From positions 17,074,197 to 17,138,196 of the forward strand of contig NC_061774.1 of the NCBI RefSeq assembly GCF_022458985.1: a stretch of 64,000 nt of DNA, read 5' to 3'. Shown here piece after piece: positions 1 through 12,195 of the stretch (the stretch's first letter is position 1; each line of letters opens with the position of its first letter). The stretch is from Mugil cephalus. Its lineage: Eukaryota > Chordata > Actinopteri > Mugiliformes > Mugilidae. The notes below the pieces were generated by a model. That model was given only the letters and a program-made list of their open reading frames with translations. It ran no database searches and had not been told where the DNA came from. The translations under genes and the position numbers were made by a program.

Positions 1-567
1 CCACAAAAGGCTTCCGGTATCTACATGCCTCTCACAAAAATAAGATTTATAATCATTAACACAAGTGAGATGGAATTTTACATTTTAAAAGTGTAAACGT
101 GCTCAATGCAATAACATATTAATTATCTACACTTTTTTTCTGTGGGGGCTAGTTAAATATCAGGTTTGGAAACTCCAGCACACGACACTGATGGTGATAC
201 ACACATGATTAATAATAAGTACGTGAAAATAAGCTTGGGGTGAGGTTTACATTTTCAAATGTGGGCTCCCTAATTTGTAGCTCACATATTATGATTCCCA
301 GTTCTTAAACATCACAAGTCCAAATATGCTTCAAACAAACAAACAACAACAACAAAAAAAATTCCATGAAGGATTACATAAAGTGTCAGTGTGGAATAAA
401 AGTAAAAATATATATCATACATATGTGGGGGTTTGACGCTCTCAGGCACTGAAACACTGCAGAACCAGACCGGCACTGGTGTGTGTGTGTGTAAAACTGT
501 AGATCCACATTCAAAGCGCTTACTCACTGTAACATCTCAGTTTTCTCTGTCCTCGCTCCACCTGAGC
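1..567. other. 3' flank / presumed 3'UTR of the transporter gene
   Basis: AT-rich sequence after the stop codon at 568-570. It should hold the 3'UTR of the minus-strand gene. I could not pick a clear minus-strand AATAAA. Confidence 0.5.
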
Positions 568-3500
568 TCAGAACTTCTCCTCTTTAACCGCGTCCTTCTC
601 TGTTTGGCTGGTGACTGTTTCAACCGTCGCGTGCTTGCCCTTTTGACGCTTCTTCTGAACGCTGTTCCGGATCCCGTAGCCAAAGTAGATGAGTAACCCT
701 GGAGAGAGGAGCGACGGGTCATTGCAGTTCACCAGCTAGCTCGGGGAAGTCCATCTAATCCTTTCAGTTATAAATATTGTCTTACCGACTAACATCCAGA
801 TGGCGTATCGTAACCATGTGTCTCCTCCTAACTGCACCATCAAGTAGACGTTGATGAATGTGCTCACCAAAGGCAGAGCAGGGAGTAAAGGCACCTATGA
901 GGAGAGAAAAAAAGGGGGGGAGGGTTTAATGAAGAAGCTTGAAGGAAATTAAAGCATCAGACTCAAATACTACTACACTGCTACTCTCACCATAAACGTT
1001 GCTTTGGTGGGGTTCTGCGGGTGCCTCCAGATGAGGAAAGTGTTGAGCAGGATGACTAAGCCGAGGATGCATACAAGGACCACGCACCATGCTTCGGCGC
1101 TGGCCAGAGCACCTATGGCCTGAGACAGGATGACGCACAGTGCAACAACACACGCAACTGTAGAAAGAGAGAAAAGACGAACGATTGGGACCAGAGACCT
1201 GAGAGGCAAAGACAGCCTTTGCTGGCGAAGACAAGTCTTTTAGGAACCGCTTCGTTACTTACCAGACACTACAATCAAGATTGTGACTGTTCGTGAGGTG
1301 GCGGGGGTGGGAGAAGACGGGGGCTTCAAGAAGCCGAATCTGGTGTTTGATTCTATGATCTGCAGGTCTGAGCATTCGGAAGGACCTGTCTGGTACCTTG
1401 ATTACACAAAGAACAACGAGTGAAGAAGATCAAATGTTGCACAGTGCCGTAGGTTTAGAGGTTTGGGACACTAAAACAAAGAACAGAATAGAATAGAAAA
1501 ACCTTTATTTGTCCCACAGTGGGGAAATTGCAGTTTGCAACAGTATGCATAGGGCCAGAAAAGTAACAAGAATAATGAGTGCAAAAGATAAATAATAAGA
1601 TAAAAAAATGGAATAGAATAAACAATATACATATGTATTGGCATATGTACAAAAAGTATTGAATTGCAACAAAAGTAATTGGATTGTAACAAAAAGTTTT
1701 GAATGACTATGGCAATGTAGAGTCTCCGAATAAAAACTACAAGAGTGCAGTGCTGTTTTAAAAGCATATCCAAAGTATTCACACAAAAGTGAAGAAAAAA
1801 GTGAAAGAAGTTAGAAAGAAAGAGAGACCTGTTGCAATCAGCTGCCGGCCTCGACCGGCGCTGGAAGCCTCAGTCTATAGGTATATGTACCTCAGTATTA
1901 GGATGCAGATGGCCACCAGCGTGTAAGCAAAGAGGGTGCCGATGGACATCATTTCCACCAGGGCTTCCAGATCGAACAGTAGAGCCATGATAGCTAAAAT
2001 GTGCAAGAGATACAAAGGGCACAAAATGAGTGAACCTCCCCACACGTACAGAGGTCATGGTGAACAGCTGGAACATCTGTACCTGCCACAACTCCAGATG
2101 ATATGGTAGCTACAGCAGGACTGCCCTTAGCGGTGACTTTGGTCAAGGGTTGGAAGAGAAGCCCATCTCTCGCCATGGCAAACAGAACCCGAGGCATCGG
2201 GAACATGGAGCCTAGCAGGCTGGAGAAAAAAGCAAATTAGAGTCAGACAGGTTCCTTAGATGGAAATAAAAATACGATTTGCTTTTTAAAGCTACAGTGC
2301 AGGACATTTGTTTTCCCCCTTCTGGCAGTGATAGCAATCACACAAACATAGTTAGTTACAGTACACGGTACATAGTTACAGTGACATTACACTGGTAATG
2401 TTTGTCCTTGCTCTGAGTTTCTTGTTTAGGCAGCAAATCACCTTATGATGGGGTTTTATCACTCTAATTTTTTATCATACTTCCAGCTGCTCTAGGCTAC
2501 TTTGTTTCCGTCACTACAGCTTCTGGCCTCTTCAGCTCTGAGGAAGAGTCATAAAAATATAAAATCCAGTGCTACTGGTGTGCCAACAAGGGGAAGCTGC
2601 AGCAGACACCAGATTTAAAAGTCTGGTCTTCTGTTAAATACGCAGACAGTTTTTACCCAACAGTTTACCCTGACGTAAGTTAAGTGTACTGTTATATTTT
2701 GCTGCTGTCATGCTGGCGTAAGTGCTGTACGGTATCAAAATGCCAGAAGCACTCACTGGTAGTATCAGTGTAATCAAATGCAGTGCGTAAGATTTTTATT
2801 TGGCAGGCTCTTCCCGTCACCTAAGAAACAGATGACCATTGTCAAGTGACTGCTTGTTCTGATAAAGGTTGATAGTGAGTAAATACTGTGGAGAGTACCA
2901 TACCCTTCTCCACCCTTTCATTCATAAAGCAAAACTGACAATGGTGTTTTGTTTTGTTTTTTTTTAATTTTCTTATTGTTATCTTATTTAGGTCAGCAAT
3001 TACACAAACTGAGTCGACAAACACCAGATATTTAAAGTCATAAGACGCCGTAAGTTATTAATAATCAACTGTAATTAACCTGTTTAATGCAACTGTAATG
3101 ATCGACTAAGGTTAGTGAGCACGAATGCTGGCATCAGTGGTTTCGTACCTGGTGGACAGGGCACATAGCGATCCCACAGCCACGGCGTATTTGGCGGGAC
3201 CCCAGCCCACGTACTCAAAGGCCACTGGCAGGGGGCTTTTTTCACTGAGCAAGTAGTAGGGCATCATCAGGGTGAGGGCAGCGGACACAGCAAAGTAGGC
3301 CAGGAAGCAGATGAGCAGCGAGGCCACAATGCCCAGAGGCACCGACTTCTGGGGGTTCTTCACCTCCTCGCCTACGAAGAAAGAAAGAAGTCAGTGACAC
3401 TTCATTCTTAAGTGATGTTTACATGAACTATCAGGAGACCTAACCAACTGATAACTGTGTGGAAGAATATCACAGGAATGCTTGCGAGAACGTGGAGGAT

Positions 3501-3976
3501 CTGAGCAAGCCACGGGGCCTAGGCGACCTTTAGGGAATATTTTTATGATCAGCTATTAAAATTTATTACCGGACTTACTGATTTGTTTCGCAGTGCACAA
3601 GTAAAAGCCTCATAAAACGTGGTAAAAGCACTGTGATAAGAAGAACGATCATTTACTGCTGTCATTAAGTAAAAAGGCTGCTTCATATCCACTATCACAC
3701 AGGAAATACAGCACATCAGCCTACTGTTGCCATTTTCAAAACAGCCAAACATTTCATTTATTTATTTATTTATTTATATTTTTATTTGCGTTTCAAGTTA
3801 ACATGCACCAACTGCCCTGTTACCTGTTGTGGCGATGCAGTCGAATCCGACAAATGCATAAAAGCACGTCGCAGCTCCAGCCAGGGTTCCACCGAAGCCG
3901 TAAGGAAAAAATCCACCCACGCCATACACACTTGTTACATTAGCAGTGGAGCTCAAGTTTCTGCAGCCGGGTGGAG

Positions 3977-4007
<31 letters not shown>

Positions 4008-4334
4008 GAGAGCGTGTTAACTTGTGGTTATTAGCAGTAAGATAACCAGCATGTTTATCTAAGGCAGCATCCTGCGCGTACCCAAATACAAATAGGATTG
4101 TGTTGTTTTTATTTTTGTTTTTTGCATTACCCCGCGTTCGCTGTGGCGTTTATCAGGACCTCCTCGCTGATTTGCCAGTTGGAGATGTTTCCCTTGATGA
4201 ACCCGGAGATGACCACGAACACCAGCACCAGGATGTTGACCGCGGTGAAGACCTTGTTGATGTTTGTTGACTCTTTCACTCCGAAAGCCAGCACACCTTC
4301 ATTGAAAGCATGGTCAGTGGGAGCTGTTCCTGCA

Positions 4335-4377
<43 letters not shown>

Positions 4378-5499
4378 TGCGTGCGTGTGTGTGTGTACAG
4401 CACCGGTTTACCTGACAGCAGCAGGATGAGAAAAGCCGCGAAGACATCTGGGTACGGTGCGAGGCCGGGAAGGCCCATGGCCGCATTTTCTTCAAAGAAT
4501 TTTGATATGACACCTCCAATTAGGTCATCAAATGTCCCACTCCATGCCAGGGCCACACTGGATGTTCCTGAGGAGATAATGGGAGAAAAGAGCAATAAAC
4601 TAAGCCGTTTAACTGCAGTCGTAAACGCGAAAGAGACACAGAATCACAGAGGGCCGCACATATTTATATTTTTTACAACTCAGTTATTATAAACTGCAAC
4701 TGGTTTATGGGGTAATTAGAATTTATTTAACAAGTGGTGTAAAGAAATACGGAAAACATGCTTTTGAGGGATGGCTTAACTTTCGAAACTTCTACTCTTA
4801 CAGTAAAAGGAGCCACTAAGAATCTGCTTCCACAGCAAGAGAAGGGTCAGGGGCGCCGTTAAATAGTCTCCTGTTGATGGTTGATCATTTATGGGTTTCA
4901 CTGTCCTCTCTGAGCCGAACGCGTTACATAAAAGGCTAAAAAACGATGATGTGATGAAAATCTCAGATTTGGAAAATGCTGCACTTTAGCACATGCAAGC
5001 AAGAGAAAACTTACATTTCATTCAGGAAAATAGCAGTCAACACTCACGCCGGCCCTCGGTCAACAGTCACCAGTGATATATTGTATAAACTCTTATTAAT
5101 AACAATCAAATCATGCGTATCCCACTTGCCTATGACGTAGGAGAGCAGCAGGTTCCATCCGGTGATAAAAGCCAGAAGTTCTCCAATGGTCACGTAGCTG
5201 TAAAGGTACGCCGAGCCTGTTTTTGGAACCCGGGACCCGAACTCTGCATAGCACAGCCCGGCAAATATAGAGGCCAGGGCGGCGATGAAGAAGGAAACGA
5301 TGATGCTGGGCCCCGAAGTGTCCCTGGCCACCTCTCCAGAGAGGACGTAGACGCCGGCTCCCAGGGTGCTGCCCACGCCGAGGGCCACCAGGTCCAGCGT
5401 GGTCAGGCACCGGTTAAACGTGGACTGCTCCCCATCGGGCTCAAGGGGCTTCCTCCGAGACAGGCTCCCCAGAAAGGACTTGACCCCGCTGCACGACAT
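568..5499 (-). CDS. Cationic amino acid transporter (CAT family, SLC7A2/SLC7A3-like)
   Basis: Coding exons on the minus strand, 5' to 3': 5130-5499, 4412-4567, 4131-4296, 3824-3960, 3149-3371, 2083-2219, 1891-1993, 1263-1396, 991-1157, 786-894, 568-698. The lengths sum to 1833 nt, giving 610 aa. The protein is a polytopic plasma-membrane carrier of arginine, lysine and ornithine. Family hallmarks are [20 protein letters not shown] near residue 40, [20 protein letters not shown], the [11 protein letters not shown] segment, [28 protein letters not shown] and [20 protein letters not shown]. An asparagine-rich loop (residues around 230-245, NATANAGNLSS) carries potential N-glycosylation sites. 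The lysine-rich C-terminus ends KEEKF. The stretch [20 protein letters not shown] resembles CAT-2 most, but CAT-3 orthology is possible, so I give no symbol. The start is the first ATG, four bases after a likely 3' splice site. The first intron has a GC donor. SVALAWSG has Leu where I recall Arg in human CATs. Confidence 0.93.
1480..1790. repeat. Dispersed retroelement-like repeat, copy 1
   Basis: This AT-rich block lies in transporter intron 1397-1890. It contains CCTTTATTTGTCCCACAGTG followed by GGGAAATT. The same core recurs near 13,378, so this is an interspersed element, probably the 3' end of a LINE or SINE. I cannot name the family. Confidence 0.55.
2220..3148. other. Transporter intron with no recognised element
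   Basis: This 929-bp intron separates the exons encoding SLCALST and [10 protein letters not shown] see AT-rich sequence and a short T run near 2955, but no coding or structural signal. Confidence 0.6.
3976..4005. repeat. (CA)n microsatellite next to a splice acceptor
   Basis: A CA run lies in the 170-bp intron 3961-4130 of the transporter gene. It is about 10 bases upstream, in transcript sense, of the CTGCAG acceptor. Confidence 0.93.
4337..4396. repeat. (GT)n microsatellite filling a short intron
   Basis: About 40 bases of pure GT are followed by an interrupted GTGCGTGT tail. It lies inside the 115-bp transporter intron 4297-4411, where it reads as CA repeats on the coding strand. Confidence 0.95.
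5124..5129 (-). other. GC-AG intron donor in the CAT transporter gene
   Basis: The exon ending YVI(G) is followed by AG|GCAAGT rather than AG|GT. Joining it to the acceptor at 4568 restores the conserved YVIGTSSVA sequence in frame. GC-AG introns are a known minor class, and AG|GCAAGT is their strong consensus. Confidence 0.85.
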
Positions 5500-6183
5500 G
5501 TTTCTGAGGGGTTCGGATCGGGATGGAGAAAGATGTGTAGGAAGGGACAGGCCGTTTGTTGCCAGTGAGTAAAGAGGGAGTAAAGTGGGAGAAACGGAGA
5601 GGGAAGAGGAGAAGAGTGGGGAAGGAAGGGCAGATCAGCGAATGTGTCAGTGAATAATTGTCAGGCTGGCCCCACACAGGAACTATTTCTCCTTCAGTAG
5701 AAGCCACTGAATGTGACCAAAAAAAAACTGACTAAAATCAACTATAAAATCAATTATAAAAAAAAGATCAAAACTGTGAAAAATCTGTTTTGTTAAACCT
5801 TAATATTCTTCATCTGACAAACTAACATTTCGCACAATTGAAACAAAGTGAAACTATTCACTCACCACCACTTCTGTGTAGTATCCCGGCTCCCAGGTGA
5901 GCGTAGAGGAGACAGTATAGAACAATCAGTCATTTGCTTAAATCACACTATTCTTTTATACGTGGCCTCCTTTATCACCCACCCCCCCCTGATATGATAG
6001 TGCTGATGCCTGGAGTTTTCACATTGCCACCCACTGCTCAGAAAACAACGCCCTGCCCCAGAGCTGCACTTTACTCTGCCTCCACTCACTTACACGGTTA
6101 TTTCCATAAATTATAATATAGATGTCTGAAGAAGGCGGCAGAGAGAAAAAATAAATAAAAGTTCTACATATAAATATACATAT

Positions 6184-6184
6184 A

Positions 6185-6229
<45 letters not shown>

Positions 6230-6230
6230 T
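6184..6230. repeat. (TG)n(TA)n compound microsatellite
   Basis: A run of about ten TG units passes directly into about eleven TA units. Confidence 0.93.
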
Positions 6231-7412
6231 TCCACACTGTGTCCTCACCTCAGCAGTGTGGTATCATGTCAGAGATCACACCGCCTCTCAGCCCGACTGG
6301 TTTTGCAACCGACCTCTGCTAAAAACAACAACAACAAAAAAAGTGCCAAAATCACACTGAGATTGAGACTTCACATCTTCTCAGTCAGTGTTTCATTTAC
6401 ATAGTACGAGTCATGTAGAGCTTGTAAAGACATTTTTTATTTTATGTTTTTTTTTTTTCTGCAAAAGACTCAAACATTGTTGTGTTGTTTTGCTAATGTG
6501 GCTCCCCAGTCCATATACTGGATATTAATCATATCAATAATTAGTAATAATTAAAACAACACTTCTTCTTTTCCTTTATTTTTGTCCGGGCTTGCGCATA
6601 AAGTGGCGCAACCTTTTAACTTCCTCGTGTGTGTGTGTGATGCTTGTAAAGTCAGTGCCTTTGATAATCTTTTCAAGATAATCCTGAGACTCTACTGTAT
6701 GAGTTTATGTACGCATTCCCCCATGACTTTAGGTTTTTGTCCTCCGCAGGAAGGGGCAAGAATTGAAAGAAAAGCGAGAGGAGAATGAAGTGAAAACTTA
6801 AATGTCTCATTTCCAGTGTCTTGTATTCGTGACTAAAGCACGCAGATAAAGATGGCTGGCCACTCACTTAAAATGATATTCTGCAGAGTTGACACCCCTC
6901 CAGACTAAAAGTGATTCTAGCAACGTGTGTCGACTTTGCTTAGTATCAAACCAGCGACCTTATCACTGGCTGTGTTGCCTTGATGGGGCTTCCATCTCTG
7001 CCTAAAGGTGTGAGCATTGCCAGACTAATGTCCCTGTGACTTAATGAAACATGGGAGCACAAAGCAGCTTTCATGGCTTATGTATGCAGCGGGCTGCACA
7101 CTTACTCTTTGAGAGGTAGCATTCGCCTTCTCATCTCCCATCAGGGGATTTCAGCACAACTAATCCCCATTGGCATCTACTTCAGCAGGCAGGAGGCGAA
7201 TGGGAAGGCAGCCTGTGTGGACGGTCAAAGTACCTTTGACCCGACTTAAGCTCAGGCTTCCTATCTGCATCAGAGATACCATTTCCAGAAGGACAGTGTA
7301 ATGGTAGGGGTAATGCTTATCTAAATAACAACTACTCCACACGTGATGTGCAGCTTTATGATCAGGGGTCAATCATGACCACAGGGAAGCGCTACTAAGG
7401 TTTTATTAATGG

Positions 7413-7438
7413 CTTTTTTTTTTTTTTTTTTTTTTTTT
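7413..7438. repeat. Poly-T tract
   Basis: An uninterrupted run of about 26 T, possibly the poly(A) tail of an old minus-strand retroposon. No body is recognisable beside it. Confidence 0.7.
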
Positions 7439-8331
7439 ACGGCTATTTACTGTGCAATTAAAGCAACGTATCAGACGCTAGTCAAATATTATCTAACATT
7501 AAATTACTAATTTAAAGCAGAGGTCAGGGATTTGACTCAATGATGGTAATTTTATCTGTTACCTTGTTTTCAGTCCCACGAGGAGTAACTGGTGAGTGTA
7601 GCAGCGCAATGACACCAAAATATCCGTGCTGTTGACTCGGATGAAGGAAACATGATTTTTACTGCGATATATACAAGACTGGCCTGTGAGACCCTCCCAC
7701 TCAATGGACTTACTTACAAAGTAGCCTTTCTCACTCCGCGACCAGTTTGGATCATAATGTGCTCATTATTGCATAGAAGGCACAGGGGTGAGAACTGCGC
7801 ACAGCAAATCCTATTCAGAATGCGAAAAATGCTTTTGTGCTCGTCACATTTGCTGTTTGTTTAATTCCATACTTTCAGATGAATTAGGGCGCGGGACAGA
7901 TGCGCTGATTTGAGGAAATATCAGCTGCACTCTGGAGTGAATACTTTGTGGGAAATATGTGGGAAAGTATATGAATGAAAGCCTCTATTGTTCTTAAAAC
8001 CAAGTGTCATTGGTTGGTATGAGCAAAAATAGCTTTAGATAAGGTCATGGATGCAATCAAAACATTAAAATTAGACAATTTTGACACAATTTCTGTAAGT
8101 TAATAGCAGGATTTGATTTGCTCTTACGAGTGTTTTGTGATTCTACAAACAAATGCACGGTTGTATTTTTTTCAACTCTGGCTGAAAAAGTCACATTCTT
8201 ATGACCAGTGTGCAGTTCCTTTTTTAAAGCAGTAGAGGTCAGTGTGCAATCACTGGTGCCTCCTCCCCCTCCTCCATCGGTGTTTACCTCATATGGTCCC
8301 CGCTCTCTGCACTTTTAAAGGGAAAACTACA

Positions 8332-8636
8332 CCGATCAGGCATAACATTATGACCCAATATTGTGTACATCATGGGTACTTCTGAGGATGTACTGTGGTG
8401 TCTGGCAACAGGATGTTGTCAGTGGAGGCCTTTGGCTCCTATGGGTTGGTGGGAGGGGCCTCTGTGGTTTAACCCACAGATACTTGATCAGTTCGGGATG
8501 TGGTGAATTTGGAGGCCATGTCACCATCTTGTGTAGTTTTCTGTGTTTGTGTGTATGTTTGCATCATGCTGGGGATGGCCGCTGCCATCAAGGCCATTGC
8601 TATGGGGTGGGGGGTGCCTGGTCTGGTCTAGATCAG
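8332..8636 (-). mobile_element. Tc1-like transposon fragment (ATCAGGCATAACATTATGAC family), copy 1
   Basis: It starts with the terminal motif ATCAGGCATAACATTATGAC. It continues with CTGTGGTGTCTGGCAACA, CACAGATACTTGATCAGTT and GGTGAATTTGGAGGCC, and then the reverse complement of CACCCCATAGCAATGGC. The same words occur at 58,439-58,769, and the last one in the copy at 49,775. It is a non-coding remnant of the C-terminal transposase end. Confidence 0.75.
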
Positions 8637-8935
8637 GGTTTGACAACCTTCAACACTCAAAGAGCCATTTGGACTCGTTTCCCACAGAAAAGAAAACATT
8701 GGCAGCCACAAAACCCCTTTGACATCTAAAATGATAACACCGCATATATCGTTTTTTACCTCTATGCTAGGCCTATGTATAAAAAAAAGTGAAGAAGTAG
8801 TGCGTTGCATTTATGAAATGAAAGAACTGCTACAGAGAAAACGAAACTGTATTTATGCATACATATTTATCCATTGCTGGCTTAACTGGGGTCGAGAGGT
8901 TCAGTAAATAGTGGGCCGGGCCTTTTAATGTTACA
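8637..8935. repeat. Dispersed repeat, probably hAT-like
   Basis: It begins AGATCAGGGTTTGACAACC and carries GAGCCATTTGGACTCGTTTC and CACAAAACCCCTTTGACATC, words I recognise from widespread fish repeats. It directly abuts the Tc1-like fragment. Its right edge is uncertain. Confidence 0.4.
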
Positions 8936-9507
8936 AGATCACCATCAATTCAAATTTAGAATTATATTTAAAAAACTAACGAACTAAAATAAATTACATT
9001 TGAATTAAATACTTGACAGCAAGGAGTATATGTGCTGCAATGCACCGTGGGAGTTCAGTGTTTTTGGTTGATGTTACAACCATGAGTGTGAGTGGTGTGG
9101 CATTCAATGTCATTCAGTTGACATTGAATCGAACTCTGAGTCACTGTTGAGTGACTAGTTGCTGTTATTCTGAGAATATGTTAAAAGGTGAATGACTTTA
9201 ATCAGTGGCTTTACTCCGCACTGCCAGACACAGATGAATGGTACATGTTACGCATTAGGGTCTAAGTATCATCATTACTACGTCCAGAAGTTTCCCCGCA
9301 GAACACAAGATGTGACAGTGGGTCAGACTTCGATGTGAATCTTTTCTTATCTTCTTTTCTTTGATCAAAACAAATCAGCCTGACAGAAAGTTCACTGCTG
9401 TATCACATAACTTTTACTTTCTTTAATAACTGTACATGAAGGGTGTCAACAGAAAAGCTGGTGGGACAACCTTCACAGATGGAGCTATCCCAATGTTCTA
9501 TATGAGG

Positions 9508-9784
9508 CCAAGAACCCACAAACTGATGGAGAGATTAAGTAGGGACCCGCTACCTACTATGTGTGTGTAGCCTACTGCTGTTTATAAATATACATTAATT
9601 ATTATCATTTTGAGCTATTCAAATAATACACAGGTCCAAATATTCATTCATTCATTCAGATTCTAGTCAATTCTTGGGGGGGGGATTAGAAAAATATATA
9701 CAAAAATGTCTAATCGATCAAAGATCTTGTGTTTGCCCTGTAGTACCTCCGTGACCCCCTCCTGTTGAAGACCTATGTTCTACA
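9508..9784. mobile_element. hAT-like MITE, copy A
   Basis: It shares CAAACTGATGGAGAGATT with AGTAGGGACC just after, a central TATAAATATACATTA-type stretch, and a terminal GTTGAAGACCT with the element at 38,145-38,453. This copy has lost its left terminal repeat. Confidence 0.65.
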
Positions 9785-10415
9785 TATAAAGTGTGCCTGG
9801 ACAATAGCAACTGTTGTTGATAGGAAAACACCTGCACTGTAGCACAATGGCTTGTCTGTCATCGTTTGTGACTGCACGGGTTGGCTTTCCTCTCTGTTGT
9901 TTTTTCCTTTCAGGTAACTGCTGTCAGGAGCTGGGCTCTTATTAGAGATATGCCACATCTGAGCAGGCTGCGTTCAGGATATTGGTCAACATTTCTTCTC
10001 TCTCAGCCGGCTGACTGACTTATTAACCCAGATGCAGACATGACACACATACTGACACATACTGAAGTATTTCATTTTATGAATGTACTCTTTGCGTTGT
10101 CTTTTTGGTCACATCCACCTGAAAGATAACAAAGTTTCTTCCTCCGGGCTTTAATAATAATCTGCTGGTCGAGATCATTTCCATCTTTCCCCGATCACTG
10201 TCATAATATCTGTCTGACTAATGTGCTTTACTGAATGTTCACCAGAGCGAGTATTAATGACATGAATATCACTGTTTCCTTTGACAGATTCTAGTCAGGC
10301 CTAAACACTGAGTCATGCTTGTGCTATGTGGGGCAGTGATACTCCGGGCTTCCTGTAAGTCACCTCTAGTTTCTCATCATCTCTTCTGCCACTGCACTGC
10401 TTATGTAATGTCATG

Positions 10416-10437
10416 AATGAATGAATGAATGAATGAT
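10416..10437. repeat. (AATG)n microsatellite
   Basis: About five AATG units. Confidence 0.85.
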
Positions 10438-10971
10438 TGCAGTGATCTCAAAGTTTCCACATGCAAAACTAAAGGAAAGAAAATAAATCCAGGAGTACAG
10501 TAATCAAGTCGAAAGTATCCATTTTTAATTTCATTTTCCATTTGCTGACATTGTTTCTCTCCGTATCACCCCCAGCCTATTCCCCCTTTTTGCTATGCTG
10601 GCTTCTCCCCCCCTCTCTCTTACTGGAAAGGACTCCTGACGGGACAGAAATAGAGCAGACCGGTGCAAGCAAGTTACCCTCTGTTAAAATCAAACTTGAC
10701 TCACAGTCATGTGACACAGTTTAGAAATTCAGACTCAAGGGTGAAACACGTTACTGAAGCTTCTGCCCTTAACCATGTTCTTGTTTTCTCTGACTTGAGT
10801 GCAGAGGACAAATGCAGAAAGAATAGCTGGTGCTTCCCAGATGATGACGTGCGTAAAATGAGCCAAATGTCAATCATCCAGATCTTATACTCACATACAG
10901 CTTAATGGACATTTATTATATTTTTCTTGAATCGTAAACTAAGAGATTGTTCCGTTTCATTCAGTCTCTCA

Positions 10972-11012
10972 AATTCTCACTCACTCTCTCTCTCTCTCAC
11001 ACACACACACAC
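10972..11012. repeat. (TC)n(AC)n low-complexity tract upstream of anxa6
   Basis: Pyrimidine-rich CTCTCT passes into CACACA just before the presumed first anxa6 exon. Confidence 0.8.
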
Positions 11013-11059
11013 ATACATACACAGCCTATTCACACACTTTCAAGAAGCTACGCGAGAGA

Positions 11060-11196
11060 GTCGCATTCGCTGCGTCACGGAGGACACGTAACGAATCTAA
11101 CCGGGGGAGTCAGACCGAGACCAGGTTAGCGGGGGCAGACAAGAGACAGCAGGACCACTACCACCCAAATAAAGCGATACTTCCTGCATTGAGAAG
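11060..11196 (+). other. anxa6: Probable anxa6 5'UTR exon 1
   Basis: A GC-richer segment ends TTGAGAAG followed by the strong donor GTAAGC at 11,197. It lies upstream of, and in the same sense as, the anxa6 leader exon 12,196-12,252. The 5' edge is a guess. Confidence 0.45.
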
Positions 11197-12195
11197 GTAA
11201 GCTGCTATAAGCTGCGGTTCGGATCCGTCTTCTTTCAGATTTCAGCAGGTCAAACACACGCGCGGAGAAGATGCGCTGTGCCAGAAATTCACCCGGACAA
11301 CTTTGCTGATGCGGCACTTTAAATGTGTGGGATTTGCTGCAGAAAGACAGGCAGTCATGGGGACGCATGCAATTAAATTAAGTGTGTAAATGGACGTAAA
11401 AATCCTTAATGGCCTAGTTTTGTTGTCAGGGAAAAGTTAAATTACAAATAAATAAATAAATGTATTCTTAAATTTAAACACTGAGAAGTTTATTCTATAG
11501 TGTGGGTATGAGAGAAGGGTGTGGCTCTGTGTATGCAGAGGCCCAATCCACCCCAGACCTTGATTCGGACGTTAAGTTAAACTGTGTGTGCTATTTTGGG
11601 AGAGCTTCACTGGTGTCTTAAGCGAACAGTACACCTTTTAAAACCTGCATGGTGTTTTGTAGTCCACATTCTATATAGAAATCTGTACAGATACACGGTT
11701 TAATATGTGTAGTTTAATCTTAATTAAGTAATTCTGTGCTCTGGTTCTAATTTCACTCAATTTGGGAAAGTTAGCAGGACTCTCCTCCTGGATTTCCATA
11801 TTATGCTTCTGAATGGCTGCAGTTTTAGTTTAGAGTATGGCAGCACGGAAAATATGTCTACATAGTTCTCCTTAATGTAAATACCATCGGCCGATGTGTC
11901 ATTCCGTGAATGTGAGGTCAAGTCAGAACAGAAACAGAAAATGGTCTCCCTATTCCTTTTTTGGCCCTCTTGCTCACAGTTACAGACGGTAGCACACAGT
12001 TCATCAGCCTACAGACAACCCCCTGTTCTGAACTCCCCCCCTCCCTCCCCGGTTGAAATTTACTCACAGGAGGAGGGATCGTCACCATGTGTGACATAAT
12101 TCCCCCCACTGCAGAGGGGAATGATCCCTTCAGTGAAGTAATGTTTGTAAAGCTGCTGTCCAGCTTTGTTGAAACATTTCTCTCACTCTCTTTAG

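Larger units (their letters stand above)
5500..11000. other. Intergenic or 5'UTR-intron region between divergent genes
   Basis: No conserved protein is visible here. The region separates the start of the minus-strand transporter from the anxa6 leader. CCCCTCAG just upstream of the transporter ATG looks like a splice acceptor, so a 5' noncoding exon probably lies somewhere in this interval. Separately listed elements are a TG/TA microsatellite, a long T run and three transposon relics. Confidence 0.5.

Noticed and set aside
4098-4415. Plus-strand open frame full of Cys-Val repeats
   Set aside because: It is generated by the GT microsatellite and the antisense of transporter exons.
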